A stretch of DNA of 43,603 nt from Gammaproteobacteria bacterium. GTDB taxonomy: Bacteria > Pseudomonadota > Gammaproteobacteria > Steroidobacterales > Steroidobacteraceae. The translations under genes were made by a program, and so were the position numbers. Below, one piece after another: positions 38,394 through 43,603 of the stretch. The notes beneath the pieces are model-generated. The model saw only the letters and a program-made list of their open reading frames with translations. It ran no database searches and was not told where the DNA came from. Positions within the stretch are counted from its first letter, which is position 1, and each line of letters starts with the position of its first letter. Where the stretch lies: the NCBI GenBank assembly GCA_027307325.1, contig DAHUXE010000193.1:1-43603 (forward strand), written 5' to 3'.

Positions 38394-40229
38394 TCAGCGC
38401 AGCTCGCAGAAGCAGTAAGCGTACACGTGGTTCGGCGTGCTGAAGCGGCTCAGGCGCGCGACCTCGCGGGCAATGGGATCGAGGCGCGCGGCGAGATGCC
38501 CGAGGGCGAGCTGGTCGGCGCTCAGACGGAAGAACTCGCGAGCGAGCATGGTCCGGAACGACAGCGCCAGTTGCTGCGTCCAGGTGAGCTCGGGCTCGAG
38601 AACCACGGGCGCATACTCGCTGAGCTTAGCGCGGCGGGCGGCGGCCTTGAGCGCCTCGTCGAACGAGCCGAGGTGATCGACCAGCCCTAGGCGCAGGGCA
38701 TCGGTTCCCGCCCATACGTGACCCTGGGCGACGCCCTCGATGTCGGCGCGGCTCTTCTTGCGCCCGCTCGCGACGCGCTCGAGGAACTCGTCATAGCCGC
38801 GGTCGATCTGCGACTGCAGCAGGGCGCGTGCCTCGGCGCCGAGCGGCCGATCGATGCGCAACTGCCCCGAGAGCGGCGTGGTGCCCACACCGTCGACGCT
38901 GACGCCGACCTTGCCGAGCGTGCGATCCACCGTCGGAATGATCGCGAAGATCCCGATCGAGCCCGTGATGGTCGCGGGACTCGCCCAGATCTCGTCGGCG
39001 GGCGCCGAAATGTAGTAGCCGCCCGAGGCCGCGTAACCGCTCATGGACACGACCAGCGGCTTGCCCGTGGCACGCAGCGCCTTGAGCTCCCGGTAGATCT
39101 CCTCGGAAGCCATCACACTGCCGCCGGGGCTGTCGACGCGCAGCACCAGCGCCTTGATGTCGGAGTCGAGGCGGGCCTGGCGGATGAGACGCGCGGTCGA
39201 GTCGCCGCCGATCGTGCCCGGCGGCTGCTCGCCGTCGAGGATCTCGCCCGAGGCGACGATGACGCCGACGTGCGGCTTGCCGCTCGCATGCAGCCGGCGC
39301 TGGGCCTGCGCATAGCTCAGGTAGTCGGCCACCGAGACTGCGCGGAACGAGCCTGTCGACCGGTCCTCCCCGACGAGCGCGCTCAGGCGCTTCTCCACCT
39401 CGAGCTGCGTCTTGATGCCGCTGACGAGCCCGGCATCGAGGGCGACGTGTGCGGCATTGCCGCCGGCCGCCGGCACCGTCTGCGCGAGGCTGCTGACGTA
39501 CTTCGCCACCGCATCCGGGGCAAGCTTGCGCGCGCGGGTAATCGCCTCCTGGTAGCTGGTCCACAGGGCACCGAGGTAGGCGCGGCTCTCCTCGCGATCC
39601 TCCGGCGACATGTTGGTGCGCGTGTAGGTCTCGACGGCGCTCTTGAATGCGCCGACGCGGAACACGTTGATGTCGACGCCCAGCTTGTCGAGCGCCTCCT
39701 TCAGGTACAGGCGATAGCGGTCGTAGCCGTCGATCAGCACGAACCCGAACGGGTCGAGGTAGGTCTCGTCCGCCTGCGCGGCGAGGTAGTAGCCCTCCTG
39801 GCCGAGCTCGCCGCCGTAGGCCACGACCTTCTTTCCGCTGGCACGGAACTCGCGCAGCGCGTGTGCCAGCTCCTCCAGCGAGGGCTGCGTGCCCCCCTCG
39901 AACTTGTCGAGGTCGAGCGCGATCGCCCCGATGCGCCGGTCGGCGGCCGCGGCGCGGATCGAGTCGGTGAGATCCCACAGAAGGGTCTCGTGGCGGCCGT
40001 CGCCGCGCGCCGCTTCGAGGGCGCGGGTGAGCGGATCGCCCGAGAGCTGCTCGACCAGCTCGCCGTCGGGCTCGATGAGCAGCGCCGCGCGCGAGGGGAT
40101 GTGCCCCGCGCCGGACAGCAGCACGCCGAGCACGGCGCCGAACAGCACCAGCAGCACGATCAGGTGCAGGATCTTGCGCAGCCCGTCCAGGCCGCGCCAC
40201 AGGCCTGCAAAGAACGAACGCACGTTCAC
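38394..40229 (-). CDS. sppA: Signal peptide peptidase SppA, 67-kDa type
   Basis: Inner-membrane protease that degrades cleaved signal peptides. 611 residues, matching the long (E. coli-like, 618) form with two tandem S49 domains. One N-terminal membrane anchor (ILHLIVLLVLFGAVLGVLL). The catalytic Lys lies in the N-terminal repeat (FRVGAFKSAVETYTR, near residue 200) and the nucleophile Ser in the C-terminal repeat (SMSGYAASGGYYIS). DSPGGSV, typical of the S49 fold, precedes the latter. It runs towards tdh, with the repeat array between them. Confidence 0.95.
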   Translation of the reverse strand: MNVRSFFAGLWRGLDGLRKILHLIVLLVLFGAVLGVLLSGAGHIPSRAALLIEPDGELVEQLSGDPLTRALEAARGDGRHETLLWDLTDSIRAAAADRRIGAIALDLDKFEGGTQPSLEELAHALREFRASGKKVVAYGGELGQEGYYLAAQADETYLDPFGFVLIDGYDRYRLYLKEALDKLGVDINVFRVGAFKSAVETYTRTNMSPEDREESRAYLGALWTSYQEAITRARKLAPDAVAKYVSSLAQTVPAAGGNAAHVALDAGLVSGIKTQLEVEKRLSALVGEDRSTGSFRAVSVADYLSYAQAQRRLHASGKPHVGVIVASGEILDGEQPPGTIGGDSTARLIRQARLDSDIKALVLRVDSPGGSVMASEEIYRELKALRATGKPLVVSMSGYAASGGYYISAPADEIWASPATITGSIGIFAIIPTVDRTLGKVGVSVDGVGTTPLSGQLRIDRPLGAEARALLQSQIDRGYDEFLERVASGRKKSRADIEGVAQGHVWAGTDALRLGLVDHLGSFDEALKAAARRAKLSEYAPVVLEPELTWTQQLALSFRTMLAREFFRLSADQLALGHLAARLDPIAREVARLSRFSTPNHVYAYCFCELR

Positions 40230-40269
40230 GGGCGCACCATTGCTGCTGCGGCTATCCCGATGCGCGCTT

Positions 40270-40614
40270 TCAGATCTTCTCCTCGATCCTCGCCGCCTTG
40301 CCTGCCAGATCCCGCAGGTAGTAGAGCTTGGCGCGGCGGACGCTGCCGCGGCGCTTGACCACGATGTCGCTGATCGCCGGGCTGTAGGTCTGGAACACGC
40401 GCTCCACCCCCTCGCCGTGCGAGATCTTGCGCACGGTAAACGAAGAGTTCAGCCCGCGGTTGCTGCGCGCGATCACGACGCCCTCGTAGGCCTGCACGCG
40501 CTCGCGGTCACCCTCGACCACCTTTACCTGCACGACCACGGTATCGCCGGGCTTGAAGTCCGGGACCTTGCGGGTCATGCGCCGCTTGTCCAAATCCTGG
40601 ATTATCTTGTTCAT
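40270..40614 (-). CDS. rplS: 50S ribosomal protein L19
   Basis: Structural protein at the 30S-50S interface. 114 residues. It has the L19 pattern [54 protein letters not shown] and the terminal [21 protein letters not shown] 40614 is the family start. It is the last gene of ffh-rpsP-rimM-trmD-rplS, one base after trmD. Confidence 0.97.
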   Translation of the reverse strand: MNKIIQDLDKRRMTRKVPDFKPGDTVVVQVKVVEGDRERVQAYEGVVIARSNRGLNSSFTVRKISHGEGVERVFQTYSPAISDIVVKRRGSVRRAKLYYLRDLAGKAARIEEKI

Positions 40615-40615
40615 G

Positions 40616-41377
40616 TCACGTACCTCGATTCTCTTCTGCGGCCGCCTGTGCGGCCAGCAGCTCATTCAACGCACGCTGCGCCTCCGGGGCGAGCCGCGCT
40701 CCGGCGATCAGGTCGGGGCGGCGCCGCCAGGTCCGCTCGACCGCGCGCTGCAAGCGCCAGCGGCCGATGCCGGCGTGGTCGCCCGACAATAGCACCGGCG
40801 GCACGCACAGGCCCTCGAAGACCTCCGGCCGCGTGTAGTGCGGCCAGTCGAGGAGTCCCTGCGCGAACGAATCCTCCTCGCTCGAGCGCTCATCACCCAG
40901 TGCCCCGGGCAGTAGCCGCGCCACGGCATCGATCACCGTGAGCGCCGGCAGCTCACCCCCGGAAAGAACATAGTCGCCGATCGACAGCTCACGATCGATG
41001 CCGAGCTCGGTCACGCGCTCGTCGATCCCTTCGTAGCGTCCCGCCACCAGCAGCATGCCGGGAAGCGCCGCGAGCGAGCGCGCCACGCGCTCGCTGAATG
41101 GCTCGCCCTGCGCGCTCAGGCAGATCCGCAGGCTCCCCGCCGGCAGGCGCGCGGTCGCGGCGCGGATCGCCGCGAGCAGCGGCTCGGGCTTCATCACCAT
41201 TCCCGGACCGCCCCCGTAGGGCCGGTCATCGACCGTACGGTGCGCATCCAGCGCGTACGCGCGCGGATCCTCGGTCCCGACCGTGACGAGCCCGCGCTCG
41301 ATGGCGCGGCCCACCACTCCGTATTCCAGCGCTCCCGAGATCATGCGCGGAAACAGCGTGACGACTTCGATCTTCAT
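40616..41377 (-). CDS. trmD: tRNA (guanine-37-N1)-methyltransferase
   Basis: Methylates G37 next to the anticodon in tRNAs reading CNN codons, which prevents frameshifting. 253 residues. It has the SPOUT trefoil-knot sequences [14 protein letters not shown] and [26 protein letters not shown], and the N-terminal [13 protein letters not shown]. It overlaps rimM by four bases. Confidence 0.97.
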   Translation of the reverse strand: MKIEVVTLFPRMISGALEYGVVGRAIERGLVTVGTEDPRAYALDAHRTVDDRPYGGGPGMVMKPEPLLAAIRAATARLPAGSLRICLSAQGEPFSERVARSLAALPGMLLVAGRYEGIDERVTELGIDRELSIGDYVLSGGELPALTVIDAVARLLPGALGDERSSEEDSFAQGLLDWPHYTRPEVFEGLCVPPVLLSGDHAGIGRWRLQRAVERTWRRRPDLIAGARLAPEAQRALNELLAAQAAAEENRGT

Positions 41378-41880
41378 GGCAGCTCCGCGGGCCAGTCTAC
41401 GACCACCAGCCCATGCGCCAGGTCCACCGAGCGCAGATGCCTCGGCGAGGCAAGCACCCAGTGCTCGCGCCCCCCCGGCTCCCTCGTCACCATCACCGCG
41501 CCAGCCGGTGCGTCGACGAAATGGCTCACCGTACCGAGAGCCGCACCCTCGAGGTTACGCACCGCGAGCCCCACCAGGTCCGCGCAGTAGTACTCGCGCT
41601 CGCCCGCCGGTGGCAGTGAAGCGCGCTCCACCTCGACGATGGCGCCGGTGAGGCTTGCTGCACCCTCGCGGCTCGCCACGCCCTCGAGCTGCGCCACCAG
41701 ACCCCGCCCATGGCCCCGTCCGGCAGCCACCCGCCGCGTGACCCGCTCGCCGCTCGCGAGCCTCAGGGCCCACTCGCGGTATTTCAGCAGCCCGTCGGGC
41801 GGATCGGTATACGAGTCGACGTGCAGCCAGCCCTTAGTGCCGTAAGGCGCGCCGAGGCGCCCAAGCTCGATCCAGGCCAC
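41374..41880 (-). CDS. rimM: 16S rRNA processing protein RimM
   Basis: Assists maturation of the 30S head and binds S19. 168 residues. N-terminal RimM domain (ELGRLGAPYGTKGWLHVDSYTD) and C-terminal PRC-barrel (EYYCADLVGLAVRNLEGAALGTVSHF and PRHLRSVDLAHGLVVVDWPAEL). The start is GTG 41880, with only a weak ribosome site before it. Confidence 0.95.
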   Translation of the reverse strand: MAWIELGRLGAPYGTKGWLHVDSYTDPPDGLLKYREWALRLASGERVTRRVAAGRGHGRGLVAQLEGVASREGAASLTGAIVEVERASLPPAGEREYYCADLVGLAVRNLEGAALGTVSHFVDAPAGAVMVTREPGGREHWVLASPRHLRSVDLAHGLVVVDWPAELP

Positions 41881-41926
41881 GGTTGCTCACGCTCGGCACG
41901 TTCGCGCGGTGGTGCCGCCCGAAACT

Positions 41927-42181
41927 TCAGGCCGTGGCCTGCTTGCGGTAGGACGCGACCAGCGTCCGCACGCGGTCCGAGGGGTGCGCCCCCTTCCCGA
42001 CCCAGTAGTCGATGCGCGGAAGATCGAGCTTCAGCTTGATCTCGCCCTTCCGGGCGATCGGGTTGAAGAAGCCGACGTGCTCGAGGCTCGGGCCGCCCTG
42101 GCGCTTGCGGCTGTCGGTCACGACGACGTGATAGAAGGGCTGATTGCGCGCCCCGCGCCGCGTCAGGCGAATGGTAACCAT
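41927..42181 (-). CDS. rpsP: 30S ribosomal protein S16
   Basis: 84 residues with the S16 pattern MVTIRLTRRGARNQPFYHVVVTDSRKRQGG and GFFNPIARKGE. ATG 42181 matches the family start. A 120-base gap separates it from the ffh stop. In that gap, on this strand, TAGAAT around 42250 may be a -10 element and a T-run (42235-42240) follows a weak GC hairpin, so rpsP may have its own promoter. Confidence 0.97.
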   Translation of the reverse strand: MVTIRLTRRGARNQPFYHVVVTDSRKRQGGPSLEHVGFFNPIARKGEIKLKLDLPRIDYWVGKGAHPSDRVRTLVASYRKQATA

Positions 42182-42301
42182 GGCTCGTGTTGCTCTCGTT
42201 CCGGCGGGCTTGGGCCCCACGTCCTGAGGGCCGCCCAAAAAAGAGCGCGGATTCTACGCAACGCCGCAATTCTGCGCCAGTTTTTCGCGCCTTCGCATCC
42301 C

Positions 42302-43603
42302 CTAGCGGCCCGCAAAGCCCGGCGGAAGCCCGCCCTTGAAGGCTCCCATGAGCTTACGGAGCCGACCGCCCTTCATACTCTTCATGACGCGCTGCATCTC
42401 CAGGAACTGCTTGAGCAGGCGATTCACGTCCTGTACCTGCACGCCGGAGCCCGCCGCGATACGCCGCCGGCGCGAGCCGTCGATGATTCCGGGAGCCCGC
42501 CGCTCGCCGAGCGTCATCGAATTGATGATGGCGATCTGGCGGCGCAGGTCCCGGTCGCCCTGCTCCGCCGAGACGGCGCCCTTCTTCACGACCGCGCCGG
42601 GGAGCTTGTCGATGAGCGCGCCGACGCCGCCCATCCTCTGCAGATGCTAGAGCTGGCCGCGCAGGTCGGCCATGTCGACGCCCTGGCCCTTGACCACCGT
42701 GCGGGCGAGCCGCGCCGCCGCCTCACCGTCGACCTGGCGGTGCACCTGCTCGACCAGGCTCACCACGTCTCCCATGCCGAGGATGCGCGAGGCCATGCGT
42801 GCCGGGTCGAAGGGCTCGAGCGCGTCGGTCTTCTCCCCGACACCGACGAACACGATCGGCTTGCCGGTGACCTGCCGCACCGAGAGTGCCGCGCCACCGC
42901 GCGCATCTCCGTCCGCCTTGGTGAGGATGACGCCGGTCAGATCGAGCGCCGCACCAAAAGCGCGCGCGGCGTTCACGGCGTCCTGGCCCGCCATGGCGTC
43001 GACGACGAACAGCCGCTCCGCCGAGCCCACCACGGCGTCGATGCGCCGCACCTCGTCCATCAGCTCCACGTCGACGTGCAGCCGCCCGGCGGTGTCGACG
43101 ATGAGCACGTCGAAGACACCGTTGCGAGCGCGTGCGAGTGCGCCATGCGCGATGGCTTCGGGCGCCGCCCCGGGCTCGGGCGAGAAGTACTCGGCGTGCA
43201 CCTGGGCGGCGAGCCGCTCGAGCTGCAGCATCGCGGCCGGCCGGCGCACGTCGGTGCTCGCGAGCAGCACGCGCCTCGACTGGCTCTCGATGAGCCAGCG
43301 GGCGAGCTTGGCCGCCGTGGTCGTCTTGCCGGCCCCCTGCAGCCCCGCGAGCAGCACCACGACCGGCGGTTGCGCGCGCAGGCTCAGGGCCGCGCCGCCG
43401 CCCCCCATGAGCGCGATCAGCTCCTCGTTGAGAATGCCGATGAAGGCCTGCCCCGGCGTGAGACTCGAGGCAACCTCGGCGCCGAGCGCCTTCGCCCTGA
43501 CGGACTCGATGAAGGCCTTCACCACCGGCAGCACCACGTCGGCCTCGAGGAGCGCGACGCGCGTATCGCGCAGCGCCTGGGTGATGTTGTCCTCGGTGAT
43601 GCG
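42302..43603 (-). CDS. ffh: Signal recognition particle protein Ffh (partial), broken by an in-frame TAG
   Basis: The GTPase that binds signal sequences and 4.5S RNA. The N-terminus lies beyond the window edge; the first codon seen reads RITEDNITQALRDTRVALLEADVVLPVV. The NG domain is complete from there: GLQGAGKTTTAAKLA (P-loop), DTAGRLHVD (G3), TKADGDARGGAA (G4), GVGEKTDALEPF (G5 region). At 42647-42649 a TAG interrupts the frame just after VDMADLRGQL, followed by HLQRMGGVGALIDKLPG and the complete M domain (INSMTLGERRAPGIIDGSRRRRIAAGSGVQVQDVNRLLKQF). The frame is otherwise intact on both sides. Relatives have Glu or Gln here. Ffh is essential in nearly all bacteria, so loss of the M domain is unlikely to be real without readthrough, splitting or a base error. 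Confidence 0.9.

Noticed and set aside
38286-38690. Plus-strand frame running from the repeat array into sppA antisense
   Set aside because: Beyond the repeat it is antisense to conserved sppA sequence; no ribosome site precedes its TTG.

Overview
The window is a gene-dense, very GC-rich stretch of a proteobacterial chromosome, most likely a gammaproteobacterium. This is inferred from the tmRNA tag (ANDDNYALAA, as in pseudomonads), the ffh-rpsP-rimM-trmD-rplS operon, the tRNA-Ser/ffs/dnaX/ybaB/recR block, the ppsR/ppsA divergent pair, dapA followed by a BamC-like lipoprotein, and a split mlaA / mlaFEDCB locus. I see no prophage, insertion sequence or CRISPR array. Almost every base is coding; the largest gene-free gaps are 366-617 and 38203-38393, and both hold the same unusual 60-bp tandem repeat.

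Layout. 12-365 tmRNA; 403-582 repeat array; 618-2332 putrescine synthesis (aguB) and a methanethiol methyltransferase (mddA); 2461-4070 an oxidoreductase and two small membrane proteins; 4154-6271 prc (tail-specific protease) interrupted by an in-frame TAG; 6275-7823 a coiled-coil protein and a DUF1249 protein; 7937-11224 ppsR and ppsA; 11234-13175 a GFA-family protein, orn and rsgA; 13172-16013 recR, ybaB, dnaX, 4.5S RNA and tRNA-Ser(GGA); 16138-18509 lipoprotein, dapA, a gcvR-like gene and bcp; 18487-21659 a PIN-PhoH ATPase and a BepA-like metalloprotease; 21714-25691 the complete Mla phospholipid-transport set; 25735-26757 class I aldolase; 26923-34059 a nine-gene SUF iron-sulfur operon (regulator, sufBCDSU, sufT, a Rieske protein and a SixA-type phosphatase); 34060-38202 serine and threonine catabolism (sdaA, kbl, tdh) with hslR; 38266-38385 second repeat array; 38394-40229 sppA; 40270-43603 rplS, trmD, rimM, rpsP and the C-terminal part of ffh.

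How the genes work together. Envelope maintenance is prominent: MlaA/MlaFEDCB keep the outer membrane lipid-asymmetric, the BepA-like protease and Prc handle outer-membrane/periplasmic quality control, SppA removes signal peptides, and Ffh with 4.5S RNA targets inner-membrane proteins. Fe-S cluster supply (SUF) sits beside a Fe-S dependent serine dehydratase. Kbl/Tdh feed glycine from threonine, and a GcvR-like ACT protein may sense glycine.

Most notable observations. (1) Two core genes, prc and ffh, each carry one in-frame TAG, both in the context CTC-TAG at a site where relatives usually carry Glu or Gln. About ten other genes in the window end normally at TAG, so this is not global stop-codon reassignment; base error, strain-specific mutation, readthrough or real gene splitting remain possible. 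(2) A 60-bp repeat family with a hairpin-forming 20-bp core occurs as 3 and 2 tandem units at two distant junctions between convergent genes, in opposite orientations. I do not recognise this family.
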